Origin: Pantoea sp. RIT-PI-b
GTDB taxonomy: Bacteria > Pseudomonadota > Gammaproteobacteria > Enterobacterales > Enterobacteriaceae
Direction: 5' to 3'
NCBI RefSeq assembly: GCF_001187905.1
Contig: NZ_LGIS01000033.1
Coordinates: 1-64,000 of the forward strand
DNA length: 64,000 bases
Part shown: piece by piece, positions 26,884-34,852 of the stretch
How the letters are laid out: every line of letters begins with the position of its first letter
Numbering within the stretch: position 1 is the stretch's first letter
The notes under the pieces: model-generated
What the model was told of the DNA's origin: nothing
Databases searched by the model: none
What the model saw: the letters and a program-made list of their open reading frames with translations, nothing else
Program-made: the position numbers and the translations under genes

Positions 26884-26935
26884 GGTGCGCAGGCGTGCGC
26901 ACCTTGCGACCTGAGGTCGGCATTTATGCCGACCT
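26884..26935. repeat. Two adjacent palindromic hairpins
   Basis: GGTGCGCA-GGCG-TGCGCACC at 26884-26903 and AGGTCGGCAT-TT-ATGCCGACCT at 26914-26935 lie between the tandem dehydrogenase genes, immediately after the stop of copy 2. They resemble other short hairpins in this window (31000-31040, 57568-57587) and probably serve as terminators. Confidence 0.6.
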
Positions 26936-26947
26936 GGTCATCTGAGG

Positions 26948-27964
26948 TTAGAAATCAGCTTTCAGAACCACGCGGTAATTGGCTTTACCCGCGCGCACGT
27001 GATCCAGCGCTTCATTGATTTTTGACATCGGGAACTCTTCAACCTGCGGCGCGATATCCGCACGCGATGCCAGTTTCATCAGTGAACGCAGCTGGCCTGG
27101 CGAACCGGTGGATGAACCGGTCACCGCACGATCGCCCATAATCAGGCTAAACGCGGGTACTTCGAACGGTTTCATCACCGCGCCAACGGTGTGGAACTTG
27201 CCGTGCGGCGCCAACGCCTGGAAGTACGGCTGCCAGTCAAGATCGACCGCGACCGTGCTGATAATCAGATCAAATTGTCCGGCCAGTGCATTCAGCGCCT
27301 GCGGATCGCGGCTATTCACCACACGATCGGCACCCATCGCTTTAATTGACTCGGTTTTGCTGGCGTTGGAGCTGAACGCCGTCACTTCGGCACCCATCGC
27401 GCGCAGCAGTTTGATCGCCATGTGGCCTAAGCCACCAATGCCAATCACGCCGACGCGGCTGGTGGCGGTGACATGATGCATCAACAATGGTTTAAACACG
27501 GTGATGCCGCCGCACAGCAGCGGGCCTGCTGAGGTGTAATCCATCGCTTCTGGCAGCGGGATCACCCATTGCCAGTCGGCACGCAGATGGCTGGCAAAAC
27601 CGCCCTTGTTCATGATTGTGGGCACGGAACCATTTTCACAGTTGACGTGTTCGCCGTTGATGCAGGCATTACAGTGCTGACAGCTTTTTGCCGTCCAGCC
27701 GATGCCCACACGCTGGCCGACTTTCAACCCTTTGGTCTGCGCTGCAGCACCTAACGCGCTGATACGACCAATCACTTCATGGCCGGCAATCACCGGAAAG
27801 GAGGAGATGCCCCATTCGTTATCAATCATCGATAGATCTGAGTGGCACACTCCGCAGTAATCGACCTCAACCTGCACCTCTTCCGCAGCCAGTTCACCTG
27901 CCTCATACTCGTAAGGCACCAGCGCTTCACCCGCATTCAAGGCGGCATAACTTTTGATTTTCAT
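26948..27964 (-). CDS. ahr: Zinc-dependent alcohol dehydrogenase / aldehyde reductase, Ahr-like (copy 2)
   Basis: A 338-residue paralogue of copy 1 with all zinc ligands (CGVCHSD, AGHEVIGR, SCQHCNACINGEHVNC) and GIGGLGHMAIKLL. The N-terminus MKIKSYAALNAGEALVPYEY and the C-terminus (YRVVLKADF) are nearly the same as in copy 1, showing a tandem duplication. The separating hairpins suggest each copy has its own promoter and terminator, so expression could differ. The role is likely detoxification or reduction of short and medium aldehydes. Confidence 0.85.
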   Translation of the reverse strand: MKIKSYAALNAGEALVPYEYEAGELAAEEVQVEVDYCGVCHSDLSMIDNEWGISSFPVIAGHEVIGRISALGAAAQTKGLKVGQRVGIGWTAKSCQHCNACINGEHVNCENGSVPTIMNKGGFASHLRADWQWVIPLPEAMDYTSAGPLLCGGITVFKPLLMHHVTATSRVGVIGIGGLGHMAIKLLRAMGAEVTAFSSNASKTESIKAMGADRVVNSRDPQALNALAGQFDLIISTVAVDLDWQPYFQALAPHGKFHTVGAVMKPFEVPAFSLIMGDRAVTGSSTGSPGQLRSLMKLASRADIAPQVEEFPMSKINEALDHVRAGKANYRVVLKADF

Positions 27965-28086
27965 TACTGTCCTCTGTATCTACGTTTTTGACAGGGCAAG
28001 TCTAGCAGAGCGTGTTTACCGCTCATGACCATAAATCCGCCACTTAGTCACTTTGCCGCGAATAGACAGGGGAAAAGCATCCAGGG

Positions 28087-28356
28087 TTAAAGAGGATCGT
28101 GATTAAGCGGCGAGCGGTACGCCACGCGCGCTTCTTCTATCAGTTGGCTGGCGGTGACCGTGGGCGGTAAGCGCATCAGCACTTTGCTCGCTTGCCAGTA
28201 ACAGAGCACCATTAATTCATCGGTTTCGCTTTCAGCCATCTCCAGCAGCCGCTCGCGCAGTGTGGGGACGTCCAGCGTTTGTTGCTCATCCATGAGTTCT
28301 GCAATGGTTTCATTGAGAACCTGATGGATGATTTTCCAGGAGAGATTGGCAAACAC
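28087..28356 (-). CDS. Small hypothetical protein
   Basis: An 89-residue, mostly helical, acidic protein with no family I recognise. It contains NETIAELMDEQQTLDVPTL in the first half and MVLCYWQASKVLMRLPPTVT in the second. It has no signal peptide or membrane segment. Codon use looks coding (GC-rich third positions) and it lies alone between the dehydrogenases and the thioredoxin-fold gene. The interval 28357-28645 shows no other gene. Confidence 0.55.
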   Translation of the reverse strand: MFANLSWKIIHQVLNETIAELMDEQQTLDVPTLRERLLEMAESETDELMVLCYWQASKVLMRLPPTVTASQLIEEARVAYRSPLNHDPL

Positions 28357-28645
28357 ATTGAACCTCGATGCTTAACGTTTGGCTCCAGGCAAATGAATCA
28401 AAAATGCTGCAAGAAATAAAATTGAAACAGAACTAACTATAGCCGCTTATTTTCTGCACAAAGGCGCTGCGGACTGACTTTCTTGTAGCTCGCGGATCTA
28501 TAAAACGATTTTTATTTCAGCACATTTTCGCCAGCCGAATGGCCTTGTAACAAAAAAGCACAAGCCTGCACTGGCTGTCGGCGCAGCGCTTTGCCAAAGT
28601 AAGGCAGCGTTATCCGTTCAACTCCATTTTCTACAGGGAATAACA

Positions 28646-29206
28646 ATGAACCAATCCGCCGCATTACATGCCGACCCGCTGGTTTGGGGCCACGGCCCGA
28701 AGGTGTTTGAAGTGTTTCTGGAGCCAACCTGCCCGTTCTCGGTACGTGCATTCAATAAACTGGATGCGCTGCTGCAGTTAGTGGGAGAAGAGAAGATGAC
28801 GTTGAAGATTCGTCTGCAATCGCAGCCATGGCACATGTATTCCGGCGTGATTGTGCGCTACATCCTTGCCGCGTCCACCCTGCCCGAAGGCAAAGCGGCC
28901 GCTAAAAAGGTGCTGCAGGCGGTCGCCGATCATCGTGAAGAGTTCGAATTTACCGATCACAGCCACGGTCCAAATATGGATGCCACGCCCAATCAGATAC
29001 TCGATCGTCTGGAGAAATACAGCGGCGTAAACGCTCGCGAGCCTTTCCTGCGCGCCGAGTTGCAGAACGAGATTAAATGGCACAGCAAGTACTCGCGCCA
29101 AAATGGCATTCATGTTTCACCAACCTTCATCACCAACGGTTTGGTGCAGCTGGATATTGGCAGCGGTGACGACATCGAATCCTGGGCAAAGCGCATCCTC
29201 GCTTAG
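28646..29206 (+). CDS. DsbA-like thioredoxin-fold protein (cytosolic)
   Basis: A 186-residue thioredoxin-fold protein with the redox motif EPTCPFSVRAF, where the usual CxxC is CPFS, leaving one active-site cysteine. The cis-Pro loop is HVSPTFITNG. No signal peptide is present, so it acts in the cytosol. The monothiol site suggests a glutathione-linked reductase or isomerase rather than a disulfide oxidase. A hairpin terminator follows directly, so it is monocistronic. Confidence 0.7.
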   Translation: MNQSAALHADPLVWGHGPKVFEVFLEPTCPFSVRAFNKLDALLQLVGEEKMTLKIRLQSQPWHMYSGVIVRYILAASTLPEGKAAAKKVLQAVADHREEFEFTDHSHGPNMDATPNQILDRLEKYSGVNAREPFLRAELQNEIKWHSKYSRQNGIHVSPTFITNGLVQLDIGSGDDIESWAKRILA

Positions 29207-29213
29207 CCGCTTC

Positions 29214-29231
29214 GGCCCGTTGCGACGGGCC
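29214..29231 (+). terminator. Hairpin terminator
   Basis: GGCCCGT-TGCG-ACGGGCC, a perfect 7-bp stem with a 4-nt loop, lies 8 bp after the stop codon; only a short T-rich stretch follows. Confidence 0.65.
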
Positions 29232-29285
29232 TTGGTATGATTTCGCAATAGATTTTCGCTTGCACTGTCCGCACCAATTCCGATA

Positions 29286-29313
29286 ATCGCTATCTACCTA
29301 ATTATATAGCGAG
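29286..29313. promoter_or_regulatory. ModE-like operator
   Basis: The sequence ATCGCTATCTA - six bases - TATATAGCGAG fits the known ModE binding pattern (ATCGnTATATA-N6-TATATnnCGAT) with few deviations. It ends 7 bp before the start codon of the ABC binding-protein gene, so bound repressor would cover the translation start region and probably the promoter. Confidence 0.7.
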
Positions 29314-29320
29314 AAAGGGA

Positions 29321-30244
29321 ATGCGATTTACTCACCTCAGCGCGCTGCTGCTTACCGTCGGCGCGGGCTTTACGCTGCATGCACAAGCCAATACCGATAT
29401 CCGCGTCACTTATGCCGGTTCGATGGGTAAAGTGATGGATCAATCTTTAGGTCCAGCTTTCGCTAAACAAAACAACGGCAACTATGAAGGCCAGGGTCAG
29501 GGCGCCTATGGCATGGCACGTTTGCTGGCGAGCAAGAAAATCACCGCTGATGTGTTCGTCTCGATTACGCCGGGGCCAATGCAAATTCTGAAGGATGCGG
29601 GATTGATTGATGACGCGATTCCAGTGGCGAGCACCAGCATGGTGGTGGCCTATAGCCCAAAAGGCAAATACGCGCAGCAGTTCGCGCAGGCCAAAGGCAG
29701 CGATGCCAGCTGGCTGAAGGTGCTGGCAACGCCGGGCATTAAATTTGGTCGCACCGATCCGATCAACGATCCCAAAGGTCAGAACATCATCTTTACCCTG
29801 CTGCTGGCTGAGAAATATTATCAGCAGCCAGGCATCGCCGATAAAATCATGGGCGGCTATCAAAACCCGGCACAAACCCACCTCGAAGGCGGCCTGCTGA
29901 CGCGTCTGGAAAGCGGCCAGGTGGATGCTGCGGCGGGGTATGAGAGCGAGGTGATCTCCGCACACCTGCCCTACGTGGCGCTGCCCGACGAGATTAATCT
30001 GAGTAATCCGGCGATGGCGAAGCAGTGGTACGACACGGTGAGTTTCAATGTGAAAGACAGCGCAGGCAAAGGCGAAGTGCTGCACACCCAGCCGCTGGTT
30101 TACTACGCCGCGGTGCTGAAAAATGCCCCACACGGCGCGGCTGCAGGTCAAGCCTTTGTGGATTTTATGCTGAGCCAGCCGGGCCAGGCGCTGTTTAAAC
30201 AGAATGGTTATGCCGCACCAAAAGGCGGTTCCCTCTACCCGTAA
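29321..30244 (+). CDS. Molybdate/tungstate-type ABC transporter substrate-binding protein
   Basis: A 307-residue periplasmic protein with a Sec signal peptide (LSALLLTVGAGFTLHAQA). The mature part begins with DIRVTYAGSMGKVMDQ and continues ADVFVSITPGPMQILKDAG, the pattern of ModA/WtpA-type oxyanion-binding proteins. A ModE-like box directly upstream supports molybdate or tungstate as ligand rather than sulfate. The stop overlaps the permease start (TAATG). The ribosome binding site AAAGGGA is very close to the ATG. Confidence 0.78.
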   Translation: MRFTHLSALLLTVGAGFTLHAQANTDIRVTYAGSMGKVMDQSLGPAFAKQNNGNYEGQGQGAYGMARLLASKKITADVFVSITPGPMQILKDAGLIDDAIPVASTSMVVAYSPKGKYAQQFAQAKGSDASWLKVLATPGIKFGRTDPINDPKGQNIIFTLLLAEKYYQQPGIADKIMGGYQNPAQTHLEGGLLTRLESGQVDAAAGYESEVISAHLPYVALPDEINLSNPAMAKQWYDTVSFNVKDSAGKGEVLHTQPLVYYAAVLKNAPHGAAAGQAFVDFMLSQPGQALFKQNGYAAPKGGSLYP

Positions 30245-30999
30245 TGAAAACCCGTCACGCCACTGCGCTGTGGCTGTCACTGCCGGCACTGCTGCTGTTG
30301 GCGGTGCCCTTTATCACGCTGATTGGCGTTACGCACTGGCAGCATCTGCAGCTTGCGTGGGGCGATGGCAATGCCATCGCGACCTCGCTTGGCCTGGGTG
30401 CTGTCGCGCTGATACTGATTTTTGTCAGTGGATTACCGGTGGCGTGGTGGTTGTCGCAGGCACGCGGTCGTGCGCGATTGATCGTTGAATTGCTGGTGAT
30501 GATTCCGCTGCTGACGCCGCCGCTGGCAATGGGCATTTTGCTGGTAAGCGCTTACGGCCCTTATAGTATGCCAGGTGAGCTGTTGGGGAGGTTTGGCTGG
30601 ACGCTGGTTAACAATCCCGCTGCGTTTATTCTCGCGCAATGGTATGGCGCGCTGCCCTACTTCGTCACCACCGCACGTTCCGCGTTTGCCGGCGTACCGC
30701 AGGATATTCTGGAAGCGGGTCGCACGCTTGGCGCTTCTGCGTGGCAACGTTTCTGGCGTTTGTCGATACCGCTAGCCGCGCCGGGATTGGCCTCCGCTAG
30801 CGCATTAGCATGGGCGCGAGCAATGGGCGAATTTGGCATCGTGATGATTTTTGCTTATTTCCCCCAAGGCATGCCGGTTCAGCTGTATAACAACCTGCAA
30901 AACAACGGTATTGATGCGGTTTATGTACTGCTGTGGCTGCTACTGCTGTTTACTTTGCCGGTGCCGTTGATCAGCTTTGCGCTGTCACGACGCGTGTAA
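30244..30999 (+). CDS. ABC transporter permease, ModB/WtpB type
   Basis: A 251-residue inner-membrane permease with about six helices. The cytoplasmic EAA loop is EAGRTLGASAWQRFWRLSIP, which docks onto the ATPase subunit. It is translationally coupled to the binding protein. No ATPase (ModC-like) gene follows: two hairpins and a convergent gene come next. The transporter must therefore use an ATPase encoded elsewhere, or the operon has lost one. Confidence 0.82.
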   Translation: MKTRHATALWLSLPALLLLAVPFITLIGVTHWQHLQLAWGDGNAIATSLGLGAVALILIFVSGLPVAWWLSQARGRARLIVELLVMIPLLTPPLAMGILLVSAYGPYSMPGELLGRFGWTLVNNPAAFILAQWYGALPYFVTTARSAFAGVPQDILEAGRTLGASAWQRFWRLSIPLAAPGLASASALAWARAMGEFGIVMIFAYFPQGMPVQLYNNLQNNGIDAVYVLLWLLLLFTLPVPLISFALSRRV

Positions 31000-31040
31000 G
31001 GTCGTCATTGATGGCGACCAGGTGCGCATTCATGCGCACC
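31000..31040. terminator. Double-hairpin terminator between convergent genes
   Basis: GGTCGTCAT-TG-ATGGCGACC (one mispair) begins right after the permease stop, and GGTGCGCA-TTCA-TGCGCACC at 31021-31040 follows. It separates the ABC operon from the convergent HbpS-like gene. Confidence 0.65.
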
Positions 31041-31053
31041 TTACGCAAAACGA

Positions 31054-31527
31054 TTACTGAATCGCTTTCAGCGCATCCATCGCACAGGCTTCATCCAGAT
31101 TACCGCCCGGCGCACCGCCGATACCAATCGCGCCAATCACCTGATCGCCGCTTTTCACTGGCACACCGCCAGCCAGCAGCAGGAAGCCTGGAATATCACG
31201 CATATTCTGCGCACCGGCATTGTTCTGCGCCGCTTCCATCACTTTACCGCTTGGATTTTTGGTGCTCAGCGCGGTGTAAGCTTTCATCTGACTGGCTTCG
31301 ACGGTATGCGGACCGGCGTTATCCATGCGCTGCACGGCTTTAACCAGACCAGCGCGATCCACGACGGTCACGGTAACGTTATAGTTTTTCGCTGCGCACG
31401 ACTGAATCGCGGCGCTTGCCAGCTTCTGTGCATCTTCCAGCGAAAGGTTGGATGCGGTTAATGCCGCGTGGCTACCGAAGGAAATAAAGGCCGCCGCAGC
31501 GGCAATCAGAGAAAGGCGAATGTTCAT
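31054..31527 (-). CDS. Secreted HbpS/GlcG-like protein (DUF336)
   Basis: A 157-residue protein with a cleavable signal peptide (MNIRLSLIAAAAAFISFGSHA) and a single GlcG/HbpS domain: VTVVDRAGLVKAVQRMDNAG, then GAIGIGGAPGGNLDEACA at the C-terminus. In Streptomyces, HbpS is an exported heme/redox-sensing partner of the kinase SenS. Here the gene lies 87 bp downstream of a response regulator and kinase on the same strand, so it could be a target or accessory sensor of that two-component system. The gap leaves room for its own promoter. Confidence 0.75.
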   Translation of the reverse strand: MNIRLSLIAAAAAFISFGSHAALTASNLSLEDAQKLASAAIQSCAAKNYNVTVTVVDRAGLVKAVQRMDNAGPHTVEASQMKAYTALSTKNPSGKVMEAAQNNAGAQNMRDIPGFLLLAGGVPVKSGDQVIGAIGIGGAPGGNLDEACAMDALKAIQ

Positions 31528-31614
31528 GGGTCACTCCTGAATAGTTGATGAGTGACACTTTAGGGTGCAGAGCGGGAAAAAAATATTCGGGCGATTACGC
31601 GTTCGGCCTGGTAG

Positions 31615-32226
31615 TTATACCTGGTTCAGCTGCTGCCAGGCGTGAATCAGCTGGGCGAGATTACTCAGCTCCAGCTTGGTAAACACCGCAGCCCGGTGCG
31701 CTTCAACGGTGCGCGGCGACAGCGATAAATCCCGCGCGATCTCTTTGCTGGTTTGCCCGGCAATCATCAACTGCATCACTTCACTTTCGCGCGCGGATAG
31801 CAGGGCAAAACGCGCCTGCAAACCCTGTTGCGATTGCCAGCGTTGCGCACGCTGCTCACTTTCGTTTATCGCCTGGTGAATGGTTTCCAGCAGCGGTTCA
31901 ATATCCAGCGGCTTGGTGAAAAACTCAAACGCGCCCTGACGAAACGCGCGACGGCAGGCTTCAATGGTGCCGTGGCCAGTCATAATGATCACCGGCAGCA
32001 GCGGATGACGATCGCCCTGCTCCGCCAGCCAGCTCAGACCGCTAATGCCCGGCATGCGCACATCCAACAGCAAACAGCCGCGCAGCGGCTCCAGCGCTTG
32101 AGTGGCCGCTTCAAACGAGGCCAAATCGGCAAAATCTGCCACGTCGTATTCCAGTGTTTTCAGCAGAAAACCGAGCGATTCCCGTACCGATAAATCATCG
32201 TCCACTAACCAAACCTTCGCGCCCAT
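31615..32226 (-). CDS. Response regulator, FixJ/LuxR type
   Basis: A 203-residue regulator. The receiver domain starts VWLVDDDLSVRESLGFLL and carries the phospho-acceptor Asp in LLLDVRMPGISG, the Thr in IIMTGHG and the Lys in FFTKPLD. The C-terminal LuxR-type helix-turn-helix is LSARESEVMQLMIAGQTSKE followed by SPRTVEAHRAAVFTKL. It starts 4 bp after the kinase gene, so the two are a cognate pair. Targets are unknown; the HbpS-like gene downstream is the obvious candidate. Confidence 0.88.
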   Translation of the reverse strand: MGAKVWLVDDDLSVRESLGFLLKTLEYDVADFADLASFEAATQALEPLRGCLLLDVRMPGISGLSWLAEQGDRHPLLPVIIMTGHGTIEACRRAFRQGAFEFFTKPLDIEPLLETIHQAINESEQRAQRWQSQQGLQARFALLSARESEVMQLMIAGQTSKEIARDLSLSPRTVEAHRAAVFTKLELSNLAQLIHAWQQLNQV

Positions 32227-32230
32227 TCCT

Positions 32231-33562
32231 TTACTCCGCCAGTTGGAAAATTAAGGTGATTTCCGCGCCGCCCTCAGCGCGATTCCCCAGCCTAAGCTGG
32301 CCATTCATACGTAACATCAAACTCTCGACCAGCGTCATGCCTAATCCCATGCTGTTGGCACGCGAGCTATAAAACGGCATACAGGCCTGCGCTAATCCTT
32401 CCGCAGAGAAACCCGGGCCGTTATCGCTGATGATGATTTTGATACCTTGCGGAACCTGTTCCGATGCAATTTTCACCCACGCATCCGGGCGTCCCTGCTG
32501 CATGTGAATCGCGTTTTGCAGCAGGTTATGAAACACCTGCTCCAGCCACTGGGGATCGCTGAGCACCTTGGCCTGACCATGCTGAAACTGCTGGCGCAAC
32601 GCCACATCACCATCATCCAGCTCCTGCTGCAGCAGGAGCGTCACGCGCCGCCATACCGCTTCGGGGCTAACGGCAGTCATTGCCACCGGACGTTCACTGA
32701 CGATGTCGCGAAAACGTTGCAGCAATCCTGCAAGGCGCTCGGTTTGCAGACTCATAGCATTGAGCGCTTGCGGCAGATTCTCGTGTTTGCCCTGTTTCAG
32801 CAGCAGTTGGCTGCTGTGCAGCCAGGTGTTGATCGCGGTCAGCGGCTGGTTAATTTCATGGATAATGCCCGCGGTGAACTCGCCCAAGGCTTCGCGACGC
32901 GTGCGCTGAAAATAGTCGGCACGCAAACGCATCTCTATGTGCTGGCGCCAGTGGCGCAGCAGCCACCAGCCGAGTCCGCCGATCACCAGCCACAATAGCA
33001 GCGCCAACATAAACGGCAGCGCATGCAGCGCGCGCAGATCAGGATTAGCGCTGCCTTTGAGTAAAAACGGTTGATAGTGATTGATGAACGGTCGCTGCCA
33101 TTGCCAGCGGGCATTTGCATCATAGTTTGGCGTCTGAATCGCCGTTGGCGCATGAATATGAAAGGCCAGCGCCAGCGCCACGTCCGAGGTTTGCAGCGCA
33201 AAATGCAAATCCACCAACATGCGTATCTGACGATAGGGATTGTAAAGCCAGTATTGACCGCCGCTGACCTCTTCAAAACGCGGCGCTGTTAACGCACGAT
33301 TCACCGTGTGTTCGATCAAAACCAGCTGCGGAAATTTCGACTGTAACAAGGCAAGATCTTCGTCACCGGTCAGTAACGGCAACAGCGTTTCATTCTGCGT
33401 TTGATAGGCTGCGAGTCGATTAAACTGTTGGTTAAAATGCGCTTCGCCCGCGCGCTGTTGCTGCAAAATTTGATCGGCGAACAGTGCGATCAAGGTGATT
33501 AACGTTAACAACAGCCAGGCCAGCCAATACCTTTTCATCCATGGTCGGTAAGTGTGAGGCAT
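32231..33562 (-). CDS. Membrane sensor histidine kinase
   Basis: A 443-residue kinase in the DctB/TtrS/FixL-like class. TM1 is YWLAWLLLTLITLIALFA near the N-terminus; a periplasmic region of about 150 residues follows; TM2 is MLALLLWLVIGGLGWWLL. The phospho-acceptor is the His in AGIIHEINQPLTAI. The ATP-binding domain has the N box (FHNLLQNAIHM), DNGPGF and GLGMTLVESL. The start is uncertain: ATG 33562 is used here, but in-frame TTG 33586 has GGAGG five bases upstream, and ATG 33598 is also possible. No known periplasmic sensor fold is recognisable. Confidence 0.85.
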   Translation of the reverse strand: MPHTYRPWMKRYWLAWLLLTLITLIALFADQILQQQRAGEAHFNQQFNRLAAYQTQNETLLPLLTGDEDLALLQSKFPQLVLIEHTVNRALTAPRFEEVSGGQYWLYNPYRQIRMLVDLHFALQTSDVALALAFHIHAPTAIQTPNYDANARWQWQRPFINHYQPFLLKGSANPDLRALHALPFMLALLLWLVIGGLGWWLLRHWRQHIEMRLRADYFQRTRREALGEFTAGIIHEINQPLTAINTWLHSSQLLLKQGKHENLPQALNAMSLQTERLAGLLQRFRDIVSERPVAMTAVSPEAVWRRVTLLLQQELDDGDVALRQQFQHGQAKVLSDPQWLEQVFHNLLQNAIHMQQGRPDAWVKIASEQVPQGIKIIISDNGPGFSAEGLAQACMPFYSSRANSMGLGMTLVESLMLRMNGQLRLGNRAEGGAEITLIFQLAE

Positions 33563-33863
33563 AAATTTCCATCGCTCTGCAGTCAAAAAAACCTCCATTG
33601 CGCATAGCGAGGAGGTCAGCTCTTAACGAGTTAAGTCAAACGTTGTAACCCGCGCCGTATAGGGATTCAATGACTTTCCCTGGATTGCTATGGTTTTCAG
33701 AAGTCTACCTGGATTGACCATAATTATCAGTGGATCTTGCTATGGATGGTGAAGGTAAGATTTTAGCATTACAGCAATCCAGGCTGCATGCCATGAGCAG
33801 GGCTCCACGCCGGTCGTTAGATAGTGATGTTGAGATGAAGCCATTGCTGTATTCGGTGCTGGC
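33563..33863. other. Intergenic region between sensor kinase and T6SS locus
   Basis: No convincing gene. A 49-codon open frame at 33742-33891 (+) lacks a ribosome binding site and runs into the tssE 3' end. The stretch presumably holds the kinase promoter and the end of the T6SS transcript. Confidence 0.4.
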
Positions 33864-34319
33864 TCAAAGGGGTGCACGGGCATCCAGATAGTGCTGCTGT
33901 TTCATATGGCGGATCAGCATGCGGCCTTCCGGCATAAATTCGGTGCCGAAGCGAACCAGCCCGATCTCTTTAAGTTCGGCATCAATGGCATAACGCAGCT
34001 CGCCGGGCATATTCTGTTCCAGTAACACCACGTCAAGGCGCTTCAGGCGCGGCTCGTATTTCAGCAGCACCGCAGAGAGCGTATACAGCAGCTGATGCGC
34101 GGTGCCGGGCATGCCCTGCAGGATGCGCGTCATGTCGGGCAGGCCGTAATCGGGGAGATGCGACAACGATCCGGCGCGGGTGTTAAGGATGCGCTGCATA
34201 TTATCGAGCACGGAAAGGATCACCTGATCCTGCTCCTTGACGCGATCCAGCTCAAGACCACCAGAAAAGCTGCCTTTCAGCAGCTCATACAGCGAAGGTT
34301 GATGATTGCCGCCACTCAT
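33864..34319 (-). CDS. tssE: T6SS baseplate subunit TssE (gp25-like)
   Basis: A 151-residue gp25/lysozyme-like baseplate wedge protein. The conserved TssE core is visible: ILNTRAGSLSHLPDYGLPDM, with the key Asp-Tyr-Gly-Leu-Pro-Asp run, and YEPRLKRLDVVLLE in the sheath-contacting part. It is the last gene of the T6SS operon and its start overlaps the tssJ stop by four bases (ATGA). Confidence 0.92.
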   Translation of the reverse strand: MSGGNHQPSLYELLKGSFSGGLELDRVKEQDQVILSVLDNMQRILNTRAGSLSHLPDYGLPDMTRILQGMPGTAHQLLYTLSAVLLKYEPRLKRLDVVLLEQNMPGELRYAIDAELKEIGLVRFGTEFMPEGRMLIRHMKQQHYLDARAPL

Positions 34320-34852
34320 GGTTTTGCCTCGCTGATCAGGCGCAGGCTGTTGCTGCTTAACTCAATCACGCGTGCTTTATCCGGATCCAAATCGTTGCGC
34401 TCCAGCACCAGCCGCCAGCTGTTTTTCATCATATCCGGCTGCTGGAACAGTGCGACTACCGCGACAAATTTTGCTTCTTTTTCCATCGGCATATTCAGCG
34501 ACACGTCGCCGCCCGGCGTCAGCACCACATCGCGATCGGCGAGGAGTTCTGACTTGAGCACGTCCGCCGCATCGCCGGTCAGATGCTGATATACCGCGCC
34601 GTCGAACGCCTTACGCTCGCTGAGCTGGAACACGCGCACCATCACCGGCTGCGACAGCGGATTATGCTCGCGGCTGTCGCTGTTGAGGCTTGCGCGCGCG
34701 CTGAAATCAAGGTGCAGGGTTTTAATCTGCTTGTGGAAAATCGCGTCAAACGCCGCAACGGATCCATCAGTGACTTTCTGCTGCAAACCGCAGCCGCCAA
34801 GCAGCAACAGTGCGCTGCACATCATAATGTTAATCAAAGTGGTAACTGACAC
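34316..34852 (-). CDS. tssJ: T6SS outer-membrane lipoprotein TssJ
   Basis: A 178-residue lipoprotein that anchors the membrane complex and binds TssM. The lipobox is LLGGC with Cys21. The mature protein follows the TssJ pattern, including MVRVFQLSERKAFDGAVYQH and PGGDVSLNM. The start is a GTG at 34852, overlapping tssG by 23 bp; an ATG at 34825 would give a shorter but still functional-looking signal peptide. It lies between tssG and tssE, away from tssK and tssL. Confidence 0.9.
   Translation of the reverse strand: MSVTTLINIMMCSALLLLGGCGLQQKVTDGSVAAFDAIFHKQIKTLHLDFSARASLNSDSREHNPLSQPVMVRVFQLSERKAFDGAVYQHLTGDAADVLKSELLADRDVVLTPGGDVSLNMPMEKEAKFVAVVALFQQPDMMKNSWRLVLERNDLDPDKARVIELSSNSLRLISEAKP

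Noticed and set aside
33742..33891. 49-codon open frame upstream of tssE on the plus strand
   Set aside because: No ribosome binding site, runs into tssE on the other strand, no recognisable similarity.
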